Shown: positions 23,556 through 32,675 of the stretch, piece by piece
Layout: each line of letters starts with the position of its first letter
How positions within the stretch are numbered: position 1 is the stretch's first letter
Origin: Candidatus Fermentithermobacillaceae bacterium
GTDB lineage: Bacteria; Bacillota; Sulfobacillia; Fermentithermobacillales; DUSS01
DNA: 32,927 nucleotides
Reading direction: 5' to 3'
Assembly (NCBI GenBank): GCA_012842495.1
Contig: DUSS01000044.1
Coordinates: 1-32,927, forward strand
Program-made: the position numbers and the translations under genes
Notes under the pieces: generated by a model
The model's input: only the letters and a program-made list of their open reading frames with translations
Database searches by the model: none
What the model was told of the DNA's origin: nothing

Positions 23556-24231
23556 ATTCCATGACGCAACAAGTACCGTCGTATGACATTTTCAGGTCCC
23601 ATCCAGCCGCCCGCGCCCTATCCTTCCAGACCGTCTCGAAGATGGCGAGATAGTCTTCTCTGGAAATCATCTCCCTCAAGTGTGAAGTCGTGTCATAGAG
23701 CTTGACATAGATCGGTTGAAGGCGGACCTTTGCTCTCGTTTCGTCCAGGTGCTCCAGTGTGACGTGGTTGCCGCGCAGGACTGATTGTTCCCAGCACAGG
23801 TACAGGATGAACGCTTCCTGCTCGGACAGAAGGGGAAGCCATGCCCTGGCCGCCACGAAATACCCCTCGCCGTCCCTGAACCAGCTCAAGGCGAAGTCCC
23901 TGCCCTTTTCCCGCTTCAAGAAGGTGAAGAGCCTGATGTTTTCACTGGTCTGAATCTCCTCTCTCATCCAGGCCTTCTTAGATTCGGGCAGGTCCGGAAA
24001 GGACGACGCGGGCAGAGGAGGAACGGAACAAAGAGGGATCTGGATGGTCTCGAGGTGACTGAAGAACCAGCGGCCACCGTCCACCTCGAAAGTGAAGGTG
24101 AACAGATCACTGTCGGGCGCAAGCGTTGCCACAAAGACGAGCCGGTTCCCCCGCTGCCGGAAGGCCTTCGTCTTCCACTCCTGGGGCGGAGGTGCCGACG
24201 CCTTAAGGCGGCGGAGAATGGCGCAGATCAT
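23506..24231 (-). CDS. Hypothetical 241-residue protein
   Basis: Starts at ATG 24231, immediately after the TAG of the small upstream gene (no gap), so translation is probably coupled. The composition is that of a soluble, aromatic-rich protein: LVFVATLAPDSDLFTFTFEV, WFFSHLETIQIPL, then FALSWFRDGEGYFVAARAWL and a helical C-terminal half. I recognise no family. The last 15-20 residues overlap the chimeric PIN/lipoprotein fragment on the other strand, so the natural C-terminus may have been replaced. There is no signal peptide or membrane helix. Confidence 0.6.
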   Translation of the reverse strand: MICAILRRLKASAPPPQEWKTKAFRQRGNRLVFVATLAPDSDLFTFTFEVDGGRWFFSHLETIQIPLCSVPPLPASSFPDLPESKKAWMREEIQTSENIRLFTFLKREKGRDFALSWFRDGEGYFVAARAWLPLLSEQEAFILYLCWEQSVLRGNHVTLEHLDETRAKVRLQPIYVKLYDTTSHLREMISREDYLAIFETVWKDRARAAGWDLKMSYDGTCCVMEFTKRGPVRHSRIWNRG

Positions 24232-24384
24232 CTATTTGCTGAGCGGGAGCAAGGGCTTGACCTTGTCCATGACTTCGTCGCTGCTCGTCTCTTCGATGGA
24301 GGTCATCATCTCGACGAACTCTCGCCATACCGTCTCGGGGTCGCAAACGCGCATCGCAGCGGTTTCGTTCTCCGCTCCTAACAT
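24232..24384 (-). CDS. Small acidic hypothetical protein upstream of 241-residue gene
   Basis: Fifty residues from ATG 24384, which follows AGGAGGAG at about 6 nt. The sequence (MLGAENETAAMRVCDPETVW, then EFVEMMTSIEETSSDEVMDK) is acidic and probably helical. The longer open frame up to 24561 has no ribosome site and unlikely composition. The TAG-ATG junction with the next gene suggests a two-gene unit; a small acidic first gene and larger second gene recall antitoxin-toxin or chaperone-client arrangements, but I see no motif to support either. Confidence 0.5.
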   Translation of the reverse strand: MLGAENETAAMRVCDPETVWREFVEMMTSIEETSSDEVMDKVKPLLPLSK

Positions 24385-24535
24385 GTGGGTCTCCTCCTCT
24401 TCTTCCGGATACCGCTTCGGAATATGTTTACGGCGGCGGGCGTCGATAACCTCCCCGCGGAGATCGGAGTGCGGAGGGGATCTCACGGCTCGGGCACTCG
24501 CGGCGGCGAGACCTGCCACGATGCTTAAGCTAAGT

Positions 24536-24552
24536 GGCGCAATTGATGCGCC
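24536..24552. repeat. Perfect inverted repeat GGCGCA-5-TGCGCC
   Basis: The palindrome lies 30 nt beyond the stop of the VOC gene and about 150 nt before the start of the small acidic gene, both on the minus strand. It could be a weak hairpin ending VOC transcription or a protein-binding site. No T tract follows in the minus direction. Confidence 0.35.
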
Positions 24553-24582
24553 CTTCGGCACGCACGATGGGTGTGTCTGTGG

Positions 24583-24978
24583 CTAAGCCGGGCCGCCGGG
24601 CTGGAATATCTGAATCAGGTTACCGCACGTATCGTCGAACACCGCAATGACCTGGTTCCCCACGGGCGTCGGCTCGACGGTGAAAGCCACTCCCAGGCTC
24701 TTCAGCCTCTCACATTCCGTATAGATATCGTTGACCTTAAAGGCCGTCAGCGGGATGCCCTGTGCGAACAGGGCGTTCTGATATGCCTTTGCCGCCGGGT
24801 TATCGTTGGGCTCAAGCGCCAGCTCTATGTCGTCGGGCCCTTCCGGCGACACCACCGTGATCCACCTGAACTTGCCCACCGGAATGTCAGTCTTCTTGAT
24901 GAAGCCCAGGACTTCGGTATAGAACTTGAGGGCCCTGTCCTGGTCTTCCACGATCACGCTGGTCAGGCAAATCCTCAT
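24583..24978 (-). CDS. VOC-family (glyoxalase/bleomycin-resistance fold) protein
   Basis: A 131-residue protein with the two beta-alpha-beta modules of the vicinal oxygen chelate family: SVIVEDQDRALKFYTEVLGF at the start and VFDDTCGNLIQIFQ at the end. The usual N-terminal metal-binding His position appears to be occupied by a non-ligand residue (ICLTSVIV), as is common in a large uncharacterised subfamily, so glyoxalase I activity should not be assumed. ATG 24978 follows AAGGGAGG. It is divergent from the large lipoprotein gene and looks like a housekeeping-type passenger. Confidence 0.85.
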   Translation of the reverse strand: MRICLTSVIVEDQDRALKFYTEVLGFIKKTDIPVGKFRWITVVSPEGPDDIELALEPNDNPAAKAYQNALFAQGIPLTAFKVNDIYTECERLKSLGVAFTVEPTPVGNQVIAVFDDTCGNLIQIFQPGGPA

Positions 24979-25331
24979 GCCAATGAGCCTCCCTTCTCGC
25001 TGTCATCGGACGATCAAACCCCAAAGAATGCTCGCTGTCCTCCATCTCCGTAGTTCTTCAACTGTCCAGTAACGGTGAAAACGATTTCTATAGCGGAGCT
25101 CCCACCCCCTGCGAAAAAGCAGCTCGAGTTCACGAAACATAGCCTGGCAATCGGCCCATCGGCCAGCCTGCAGATCTTGGGAACCCCGGAACGGATTTCA
25201 TCGTCTGTTCCGTTGGGAGAAAGTGGGCGACAGAACCGGCAGCGCGAGTGGTTGACATGTACATCGACACAAGCACCCATGCGGAGAATTGTGGTAAGGA
25301 ATGCCTTTTTCCTGCAAGGAGAGTGTCGACG
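24979..25331. other. 353-nt divergent intergenic region
   Basis: It separates the VOC gene (minus) and the large lipoprotein (plus). TTGACA occurs at 25252-25257 but no acceptable -10 hexamer lies 16-18 nt downstream. A frame starting at 25075 is open but has no ribosome site or recognisable sequence. I see no other feature. Confidence 0.4.
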
Positions 25332-27923
25332 ATGATCGGAGAGGCGAAGCACAGACTACCACTATTGACAAAGGTGAGTTACGGATCGTCGTTCTTGAGA
25401 AGAGCCCTTCTTGGTAAGGTCATTTTCGTCCTGGTTCTAACGACCTTAACCTGTCTCTCTCTTCTTTCTTGCTCGCCGCCGGAGCCGGCCGGGGTAGCGG
25501 TCCGACCCGGAATGCCGCCTGCCCTGAGGCTCGTTTGCGGGGACTATTCCATAGTCGCGATGCGAAACGGTTTCACCTGGCCTACGGACTCCGAAACCCG
25601 CGTGGTTCAGGAGAACCCGTTCATTCCGCCCCCGAACCAGTTTCTTGTGGTTCAACCGGGTCAGGAGGTTACTTTCGGAATTGAGGGTACAGGTCACAGG
25701 CCACAAGCTGCCAGCCTGAGTCTCTCTTACCATCAGGATTATCCTGATCCGCAAACCCCCAGGCGGATCATCGCATCAGAAGATATCACGGAGTTTTCAT
25801 CGCAGGGCGGAGCGTTTACCTTCAAGTGGAGACTACCGGAGGCGATTCCTGCGGTGGGCACGTACGGTGATAACGAATTGCCCATATTCGACCTGAATGT
25901 GGGAGTAAGGTGGACCCAGCCTCATGCAGCGGAAGTTAAGTATATTGCGGTGCTGGCCTCTCCTGACGAATCAAGCGTCGAGTCATCCGTGGATACGTGC
26001 GAGCGCTTTTTCCACGCCGCCTGGTCGGGCAAGAAGAACGTCCTGGTGGAGTTGATGGACCCCAAGATTCTCGCGGAGAGGGAAAAGTGTGAAGAATACC
26101 CTGGCGCCCCGGAAGAGGTTGCCCCGCTTTCAGTACACGCGGTCAGCTCGTCGTGGGAACGGATACTGTGGCAGTCCGAACGGTATTCATTCAAACTTAA
26201 ATCAGATCCCGAAGTCAGCATCGTTTCTTTGGACCGGCATTACAAGGTCCCCCACGGTGTTAGAGTAGAGCTCTGGTACAGCGTTGAGGCGACGGATAAC
26301 GAGACTCATAAGAAGAGTACGTGGGATTTTAGAGAATTATACAGCGTGGTAAGAGGCCAGAAAGGAAAATGGCTCGTTCAGGCAATGACAAGGCTCGGAT
26401 TCCCCCGGTGGTCTTCGGCTTTAAGCGGACAGGCTTCCGGCGCGAAGGAAAGCTTCTGGGAAGTCAGGGCCCTTCGGGAGACCAGGGGAAGCGACACGAT
26501 AGTCTCGATAGGAGACTTTTATCAACATCTGGCGGTCCACATGTTGTCCGGGGGGAAATGGAGCGACGACAAGAGGTTTTACGCCTTTGCTGCTGAGAAT
26601 CTCGACAGGAGGGAAATCTGGGTAGTGGGGAGGGACGGTACCGGGCTTTGCAGGCTGCTCTGCCTCGAGGATCTTCCTTCCGCGGGGACCCTTCTGTCCC
26701 GCCAAGAACTGCAGGTCCTCGATTGGGTTCCTGGAGAACACAGAGTGCGGTTTATCGTCAGCGGTCACCAGGTTACCGGCCCCCATGCCGAGGAATACGG
26801 GCACTGGGTGGGCGAAGTGGACGCCGAGACCGGGAAGGTCCAGGACGTAGCCTTTATCCCCTTCTACTCCCAGGGTTACTTCTCGGCTAGGGACCTTTCG
26901 GTAACCCGGGATAGGACGGCGGTCCTGTTCCGGAGCGCCAAGGACCTGTGGAGAGTCGATTTCGAGACCAGACAAGCATCCTTAGTGGTCCCCAACGTCC
27001 GCCCGGAAGGTTATGACCTATTCATGCTTCGCTATTCTCCGTCCGGCTGGTATGCGGCATATCCGGCTTATACCCCCGACGGATATCAGGTTGTAGTCTA
27101 CGATCTGAGAACCGGCGAAAGGCGGTCGATCGAAATCGACAGCGAGATGGGGGGGTTCTTCCTCGGGTGGACTCCAGGGGAAATGTTCACAGTAGTCTTG
27201 GCCGAAGAAAAGGAGGTCAACCGCGGGGAAGATTCCGACTTGCCGGCGGCGGCCAGGTCAGTGCGATTCTACGATGTGAAGGGAGAATTGAAGGCCGAAC
27301 TCTCCGTTCCCTCCCACAGTGTGGGCGAGAGCATAGGGCACTGGGTCTGGACGCCCGATGAGAAGGCGCTGCTATTCACCACGGGGAGGGTTGTAGAGGG
27401 TGGCATGAGCTCGCTGAGCAATCCTTACCTTGTTCACAGGGCAGAGGAAGTATGGATTTGGGAAGACCCGATAGCTACAAAGGAATCTACCGCAAGCGGA
27501 AAAGGGCCTCGGAAACTTGCGGACGTTTCCGGGATTGTGCAGTCGGTGGAGTGGGATTCCATAAACCAGTGCATCAACATATGGTATCGAGAGGCAGAAG
27601 AGCCCCGGCCGCAGCAATCCGGGGTAAGCGTATCTCTGACAGGGAAAACCGCGACCCTCTCGAGGCCCGACCATTACTATTCTGCACGGGACCAGGATGT
27701 ATTCATAGCCGCCCTGGGTGGAAAGCAGTATTTCCGGCGCGAAGGCAAAGACGGTTCCAGGGTCACTGTGAAGGACCAGGCGGGCAAAGAAACGGTGCTG
27801 CTGGAGGGCCAGTTCTGGGTAGATGCCGCCAGGGTGGACGGAGACGCTCTGGTGCTTACGACCAACACGAGCAGGCACTTGGGCGTCATCAACAGAGCGC
27901 GGCTCTACTTGATCTTGCCTTGA
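25332..27923 (+). CDS. Large lipoprotein with NTF2-like and beta-propeller-like regions
   Basis: An 863-residue protein. A basic start and hydrophobic helix (VIFVLVLTTLTCLSLLSC) end in the lipobox LLSC, so it should be a lipid-anchored extracytoplasmic protein. Residues about 50-205 are beta-rich with a Pro-rich PPALRLVCGDYS start and look Ig-like. Residues about 210-370 (CERFFHAAWSGKKNVLVELM to VVRGQKGKWLVQAMTRL) resemble an NTF2-like module. From about 390 on, repeated blade-like strands (KWSDDKRFYAFAAENLDRRE, RYSPSGWYAAYPAYTPDG, WTPDEKALLFTTGRV) suggest a TolB/WD40-type beta-propeller. ATG 25332 follows AAGGAGAG; the frame is open upstream without support. It may sense or bind an extracellular ligand; the function is not known. 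A small membrane protein follows. Confidence 0.72.
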   Translation: MIGEAKHRLPLLTKVSYGSSFLRRALLGKVIFVLVLTTLTCLSLLSCSPPEPAGVAVRPGMPPALRLVCGDYSIVAMRNGFTWPTDSETRVVQENPFIPPPNQFLVVQPGQEVTFGIEGTGHRPQAASLSLSYHQDYPDPQTPRRIIASEDITEFSSQGGAFTFKWRLPEAIPAVGTYGDNELPIFDLNVGVRWTQPHAAEVKYIAVLASPDESSVESSVDTCERFFHAAWSGKKNVLVELMDPKILAEREKCEEYPGAPEEVAPLSVHAVSSSWERILWQSERYSFKLKSDPEVSIVSLDRHYKVPHGVRVELWYSVEATDNETHKKSTWDFRELYSVVRGQKGKWLVQAMTRLGFPRWSSALSGQASGAKESFWEVRALRETRGSDTIVSIGDFYQHLAVHMLSGGKWSDDKRFYAFAAENLDRREIWVVGRDGTGLCRLLCLEDLPSAGTLLSRQELQVLDWVPGEHRVRFIVSGHQVTGPHAEEYGHWVGEVDAETGKVQDVAFIPFYSQGYFSARDLSVTRDRTAVLFRSAKDLWRVDFETRQASLVVPNVRPEGYDLFMLRYSPSGWYAAYPAYTPDGYQVVVYDLRTGERRSIEIDSEMGGFFLGWTPGEMFTVVLAEEKEVNRGEDSDLPAAARSVRFYDVKGELKAELSVPSHSVGESIGHWVWTPDEKALLFTTGRVVEGGMSSLSNPYLVHRAEEVWIWEDPIATKESTASGKGPRKLADVSGIVQSVEWDSINQCINIWYREAEEPRPQQSGVSVSLTGKTATLSRPDHYYSARDQDVFIAALGGKQYFRREGKDGSRVTVKDQAGKETVLLEGQFWVDAARVDGDALVLTTNTSRHLGVINRARLYLILP

Positions 27924-28056
27924 TGCGACGGGATCTTCCGGCGAGAGTAGTCCCAGGTCTTCACGCATTACTGGAACCTAGCTGATGTCAAGCGAGTCCG
28001 TATCTGCAGGTAACTTGATAATTGTGCGGACGTGCTCCCGAAAGGAGGTGTCCCTC

Positions 28057-28341
28057 ATGGGGAAGAGGCTTCGTTTTGGGTTCCTATCCTTCGGTAGCTT
28101 GTATTTCGTGCTGGCGGTGCTTGCCATGATGAGTGAATCATTACAGCAAGCGGTCGGCCCACTACTAAGGCCCATGAGCAACCTTGTTCGGCCCATCTAT
28201 GATGTCTTTCTCCTCCATGACGACGATCCAAGGGTCATCTATCCTGTCATCCTTTCATCCCTACTATGGGGCCTCCTTGGCGGAGCAGTAGCTGTTCTGA
28301 TAGGCGGACTCTACACGCTTTTGCGGCAGAGATACCGGTAG
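28057..28341 (+). CDS. Small membrane protein (94 residues)
   Basis: ATG 28057 follows AAAGGAGGTG by 6 nt. A first helix (FGFLSFGSLYFVLAVLAMM) and a last helix (ILSSLLWGLLGGAVAVLIGG) bracket a polar loop containing HDDDPRVIYP. No family is recognised. It is 133 nt after the lipoprotein on the same strand, so co-expression is possible. The 380 nt to the next gene hold only the promoter at 28520-28548. Confidence 0.65.
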   Translation: MGKRLRFGFLSFGSLYFVLAVLAMMSESLQQAVGPLLRPMSNLVRPIYDVFLLHDDDPRVIYPVILSSLLWGLLGGAVAVLIGGLYTLLRQRYR

Positions 28342-28519
28342 ATCTTGGCACTACGGGGCACCCTCTGTAATCCGGTCGAATCGACCACTCGATCCGCCGC
28401 ATTTCGACCACGGGATCCGGGGCTGAGCGATTCCCGCAGCGATACTCATCATAATAGGAGGGGCGCTGGCTCGCGGTCTGCCCGCGACTCTACCGACGGC
28501 AAGATCCGGCTGGATCAAA

Positions 28520-28548
28520 TTGACATCTGCAGATGCTCAGAATAAGAT
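28520..28548 (+). promoter_or_regulatory. Strong sigma-A type promoter of the PHP-ATPase operon
   Basis: A perfect TTGACA (28520-28525), a 17-nt spacer and TAAGAT (28543-28548; four of six). Transcription would start near 28555, leaving a leader of about 168 nt before ATG 28723. An upstream TTG (28558) in frame would be almost at the transcript end, which supports the downstream start. Confidence 0.6.
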
Positions 28549-28722
28549 ACGTTTGGCTTGGTTACGAGAGCAGAACAGAGGTCAAGTCAGCTCGAGATTG
28601 AGCCGCGCGTGAGTCGTGAGAACGGATCACCTCTATCCAACTCGTCTGGTAAAGTTGAAGCTGGAGACAATGTTGCTGAGGACAGCTCTTACGTCGAGAT
28701 CCTGAAGACCGGGGGTGACACA

Positions 28723-31497
28723 ATGTCTACGCGAAACGATGTCCGCCCATGGGAACGCGATTATGAGGGCGCTCGCTGGGTTCGAGTCGATTTCCATCTC
28801 CATACGCCCGGAGTGGACAGTTTCAGGTGCCCCAGTGGTCTTGATCCGCGGAACGAAGACCATAAGAGCCAAATCATTCGGGACTACGTCAACCAGCTCC
28901 ACGCCCAGGGCATAGAACTGGCGGCCATCACCGATTACAACGGCATAAGAAAGTCGTGGTTCATACCGATACGAGAAGAAGCGAAAAAGCTCGGCATAGT
29001 TGTTCTCCCCGGGGCGGAACTTGACTTCTGCTCTGGAAGCGCGGGTAAGTATGGTTTGCACGTACTGGCGCTTTTTGATGCAGAGGCCGACCTTGATCAT
29101 ATCAATCGTGCGATACACCAGTTAGACAAGAGCGCCCGGCCTCTTTTCACCGATGATGGTTCTCATCGCTGCATAGAGCCTCACGATACTGTAGAAAAGT
29201 CTATTGACAAGATCCATAAGGAGCTTTCTCCGATCATCGTTCTGCCTCATCCCAACGACGACAAGGGGCTATTCAAGAGTTACTCGGCGGAAGGTGGGGC
29301 CAAACTGATACGTGAAATCAAACCCCATGCTATAGAGTGCTTTGACGAAACAGACAGACAGAGGTTGCTTTCCACAGGAGCAGTTAGCAAGGACCTTATT
29401 GATCGTATTGCCTGTGTGGAGTTCTCGGATCCGAAGGCTATCGAGGAGATCGGGACCAAGTCACGGCAGTCAGGACGTCTGCGCGCTACTTACCTGAAGC
29501 TCAGCACGCTGACGGATATTGACGCGATTGCCCTTGCCCTCGCCGATTCGCAGGTGATGGTTCGAGTGGACCAGGCCCCGGAGTTCCGGTACACTCGCCT
29601 CACCGCGGTGGAAGTTGAGGGAGGTGGGTTTCTCGGCGGTGTCAAGGTAGTCTGGAGCCCGGAACTGAGTACTATCATCGGTGGCCGGGGAGTGGGGAAG
29701 TCCGCGTTGCTGGAGACAATTCGGTACGCCCTGGACATAACGCCGCTCACCGAAACCGAGTACCGTAGCGGTCTGGTGAAGCATTGTTTGGGGAGTGGCG
29801 GAAAGGTGTCGGTGTGGCTCGAGAGGCACGTGGGCGGCGGCGTTTGCCGGGTCTACCGCGTAGGCAGGATCTACGGTGAAAGACCTCGCGTCTACGAGCT
29901 CACCCGCGATTACCGGTCGGAGGCTCCGGTAGACCTTGCGCCAGCAGACATACTTGGAGATGAAGAATTGCCGCTATTCTTCGGCCAGAGAGAGATCTAT
30001 TCCGTCGCGGTCGACCCCGTCAAGCGGGTGAAGCTCATAGACAGCGTCATAGGGAAGGCCGCTCGCGAAAAGCAGGTTGAGATTCGTAAGCGGGAGGAGG
30101 AGCTCCGCAAGAACGCCGCGGAGATCCTCCGGCTGCGTCGCGCTCTCGAAAAGAAAGAGGAAAGGGAAAAGCAGTTGGAAGCGATAAGACACGAGATAGA
30201 TCTCTACCGGAGAGAAGGGCTCGTCGACAAACTCAGGGAAATGACCCTTCTCTCAAGGGACGAAGAGGTCCTGCGCCTGATTCTGTCGCATATGGAGCAG
30301 ATCCGCGACATCCTTGAATCAGCTGAAAGCGAAGTTGAGGAACACAGACGGGAAGTCACCAGGCTGTCTACGCAGGCCAACAGCTCCAATAAGCATATCG
30401 TGCAGTCGGCAGCGCGGTTAGTCGACTCTCTCGGAGGCGAGTTGAAGGAGTTGCTTTCCCAAGCTAAGACCAGGCTGGTGGCTACACAGGATGAACTTGC
30501 TGCAATTGAGAAGAAGTGGCAGGATGCCAGAGTGCCCTTGGACGAAGCGATCCGCAAGGTAAAACAGTCTTTAGGACGTGACACGCTCGACCCGGACAGG
30601 TTGGACTGGCTGACTCGCGAAGAAGCCAAGGTATCGGAGGAACTGAAGGTTCTCGTCAAGGCGGAGCAAGATCTCAAGGCCGCCGAAGAGCGGCGTAAGC
30701 GGATGCTGGATGATCTCCGTGACGCCAGGTATGGCATCTTCTCTCTCCGCTCAAAAGAAGCCGAGCTCCTGAGCCAGAGGCTGGGCGGACAGGTAAAAGT
30801 GAACGTCGAATACAAGGGAAATGCCGAGGAGTATAGGGCCCGGTTGGCGAGTCTATTCTCGGGTTCGAGAGTTGATAGGGCTACTATAGAAAAACTCTAC
30901 CTGGCCAAGGACATGTCTCCGGCTGACGGATATCGCGTAGCCGAAGCTGTACGTAAAGGGGCCGAGGAGCTTGCCCAGCAATTCGATCTCACCCCGACCA
31001 GGGCACAGCAGATAGTCAACTGGCTCAGGCAAGACGAGAGCAGGTTACATGAGCTGGAAATGCTTTTCCCCGACGACGAAATCAAGATCTCGATGATGGT
31101 CGACGGGGCGGCGGTCCCGGTGGAGAAACTCTCAGACGGGCAAAAGGCCACAGCTATCTTGCTGATTTTGTTACAGCAGGAGGATAGGCCGCTTGTCATC
31201 GACCAGCCTGAGGATGACCTGGACAACCGGTTCATTTACGAGAGAGTTGTCAGGATCCTAAGGGATCAGAAGTGTAAGAGGCAGATCATCGCAGCAACGC
31301 ACAATCCAAACATCCCCGTCCTCGGGGACGCGGAACTAATCGTTGCGTTGACTGCAACAGATGGGAAATGCAGAATCACAGACATCGGTTCCATAGACCG
31401 CCGGAATGTCCGGGACGCCATCAAGAAGATCATGGAAGGCGGTGAAGACGCGTTTAGGCTGCGCGCCCGAAAATACGGCGCTCTTAATGAGAGGTGA
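28723..31497 (+). CDS. PHP-domain plus SMC/Rad50-like ATPase (TrlF-like)
   Basis: A 924-residue protein. The N-terminal 250 residues are a PHP phosphoesterase-like domain: WVRVDFHLHTPGVDSF (HxH near residue 25), AITDYNG, VLPGAELDF and IIVLPHPNDD supply metal-ligand positions. An ABC-type ATPase is split around a long coiled coil: Walker A GGRGVGKSALLE near residue 325; helices rich in Glu/Lys/Arg from about 440 to 700; signature-like KLSDGQKATAILL near 801; Walker B LVIDQPEDDLDN near 822; and AATHNPNIPVLGDAE near 857. This is the domain order of the TrlF family of AAA-like ATPases. PHP plus a Rad50-type motor suggests a nucleic-acid cutting or nucleotide-degrading effector with ATP-driven sensing; this is inference. 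ATG 28723 is favoured by the promoter and a GGGGGTGA site. The next gene begins 8 nt after the stop. Confidence 0.87.
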   Translation: MSTRNDVRPWERDYEGARWVRVDFHLHTPGVDSFRCPSGLDPRNEDHKSQIIRDYVNQLHAQGIELAAITDYNGIRKSWFIPIREEAKKLGIVVLPGAELDFCSGSAGKYGLHVLALFDAEADLDHINRAIHQLDKSARPLFTDDGSHRCIEPHDTVEKSIDKIHKELSPIIVLPHPNDDKGLFKSYSAEGGAKLIREIKPHAIECFDETDRQRLLSTGAVSKDLIDRIACVEFSDPKAIEEIGTKSRQSGRLRATYLKLSTLTDIDAIALALADSQVMVRVDQAPEFRYTRLTAVEVEGGGFLGGVKVVWSPELSTIIGGRGVGKSALLETIRYALDITPLTETEYRSGLVKHCLGSGGKVSVWLERHVGGGVCRVYRVGRIYGERPRVYELTRDYRSEAPVDLAPADILGDEELPLFFGQREIYSVAVDPVKRVKLIDSVIGKAAREKQVEIRKREEELRKNAAEILRLRRALEKKEEREKQLEAIRHEIDLYRREGLVDKLREMTLLSRDEEVLRLILSHMEQIRDILESAESEVEEHRREVTRLSTQANSSNKHIVQSAARLVDSLGGELKELLSQAKTRLVATQDELAAIEKKWQDARVPLDEAIRKVKQSLGRDTLDPDRLDWLTREEAKVSEELKVLVKAEQDLKAAEERRKRMLDDLRDARYGIFSLRSKEAELLSQRLGGQVKVNVEYKGNAEEYRARLASLFSGSRVDRATIEKLYLAKDMSPADGYRVAEAVRKGAEELAQQFDLTPTRAQQIVNWLRQDESRLHELEMLFPDDEIKISMMVDGAAVPVEKLSDGQKATAILLILLQQEDRPLVIDQPEDDLDNRFIYERVVRILRDQKCKRQIIAATHNPNIPVLGDAELIVALTATDGKCRITDIGSIDRRNVRDAIKKIMEGGEDAFRLRARKYGALNER

Positions 31498-31505
31498 CAT
31501 CATGA

Positions 31506-32675
31506 ATGCCTGATCTAACGGAAGTCAGAATGCGGATCGCCCGCGGGGAGGATTTCCACACGGAGTTCAAAGAGCAGGAGACTAACGCCAATGCCATGGC
31601 TGCGTCCATCGTGTCGTTCGCCAACTGCGATGGCGGTTGGATCCTCATTGGGGTGGGGGACGACGGCAGCGTTAAGGGGGTCAGAGATGTTGACCAGGTG
31701 TTCCAGTGGGTGGATAACATTGCCCTGAACAACTGCGACCCTCCGATTGTGGTGAGCTCGATGTCCTTTGAGTTTGAGGACGGCAGGACAGTCGTTCTTG
31801 TCGAGGTACCGAGAGGCGAAATGCGTCCGTACAAGACAGGACAGGGTATACCCTTTGTGCGAACCAGTTCAGGGAAGCGGCTTGCGTCAACAGAGGAGCT
31901 CCGGCGCATGCTCCAGTCTTCAGGATACCTCTACTACGACGAGACCTTAGTTTACCGCACAGGACTATCTGATCTCGATAGCGGAGCACTGGAGAACTTG
32001 ATCAAGTCCGCCTCCGAGTACGGCATCGACGTTGGCGACATACCGCACGACAGACTCCTCGTGAATTGGCACCTGCTTGGTGAATCAGAGCATGGTAAAC
32101 AACTCACCGTAGCAGGAGTGCTGTTTCTTGCCAGGAACCCACAGGAGTATATACCGTACGCCTACGTGTCGGCTCTTCGCATCCCCGGGGCAGACATATC
32201 GAACGCTCCCGAAGATCAGAAACGCGTCGAGGGTCGGGTAGACCAGGTGCTGGAAGATACATTTCGATTCCTTCAGATTCATCTCCGGTGTCCCCACCGG
32301 ATCGTTGGTATGCAACCCGACGCTGAGCCCGAGATCCCCTCGGTGGTTCTGAGAGAGTTGCTGGTCAATGCGGTGGCGCACCGGGACTACACGATCTCCG
32401 TGCCGATCCGAGTAATCGTGTTTGACGACAGGGTCGAGATCCGGACTCCAGGGTCGTTGCCTAACACCGTAACTATCGAGTCTCTGCGGACGGGAATTCA
32501 TGTGCTTCGAAATCCTACTATCTGCAACATCCTTCTGAAGCTAAAGATGGTCACCGACGCCGGCAGCGGTATTCCGCGCGTTATCCGTTTCATGCGAGAG
32601 AAGCTCGGCTCGGAACCGCGATTCTCGGTAGAGAACCAGGAGTTTGTGCGCGTCTGCAAAGCTCCGCTTTCGTAG
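31506..32675 (+). CDS. AlbA_2 (Schlafen AAA_4-like) plus HATPase_c_4 protein
   Basis: A 389-residue protein. The AlbA_2 domain occupies about residues 10-135: EDFHTEFKEQE, then SFANCDGGWILIGVGDDGSV and PFVRTSSGKRLASTEE. The C-terminal half has an HATPase_c_4 domain with LRELLVNAVAHRDY (N-box), DRVEIRTPGSLP (G-box) and DAGSGIPRVIRF. The family is widespread and often labelled ATP-dependent DNA helicase-related or transcriptional regulator; the AlbA_2 part is related to Schlafen nucleic-acid binding/cleaving domains. It is the second gene of the PHP-ATPase operon (8 nt gap, GAGAGGTG site). The final ten residues (VRVCKAPLS) are read through sequence belonging to a truncated opposing HTH gene, so the original C-terminus has been lost or replaced. 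Confidence 0.85.
   Translation: MPDLTEVRMRIARGEDFHTEFKEQETNANAMAASIVSFANCDGGWILIGVGDDGSVKGVRDVDQVFQWVDNIALNNCDPPIVVSSMSFEFEDGRTVVLVEVPRGEMRPYKTGQGIPFVRTSSGKRLASTEELRRMLQSSGYLYYDETLVYRTGLSDLDSGALENLIKSASEYGIDVGDIPHDRLLVNWHLLGESEHGKQLTVAGVLFLARNPQEYIPYAYVSALRIPGADISNAPEDQKRVEGRVDQVLEDTFRFLQIHLRCPHRIVGMQPDAEPEIPSVVLRELLVNAVAHRDYTISVPIRVIVFDDRVEIRTPGSLPNTVTIESLRTGIHVLRNPTICNILLKLKMVTDAGSGIPRVIRFMREKLGSEPRFSVENQEFVRVCKAPLS

Noticed and set aside
25252-25280. TTGACA upstream of the large lipoprotein as promoter
   Set aside because: No acceptable -10 element at 16-18 nt spacing.
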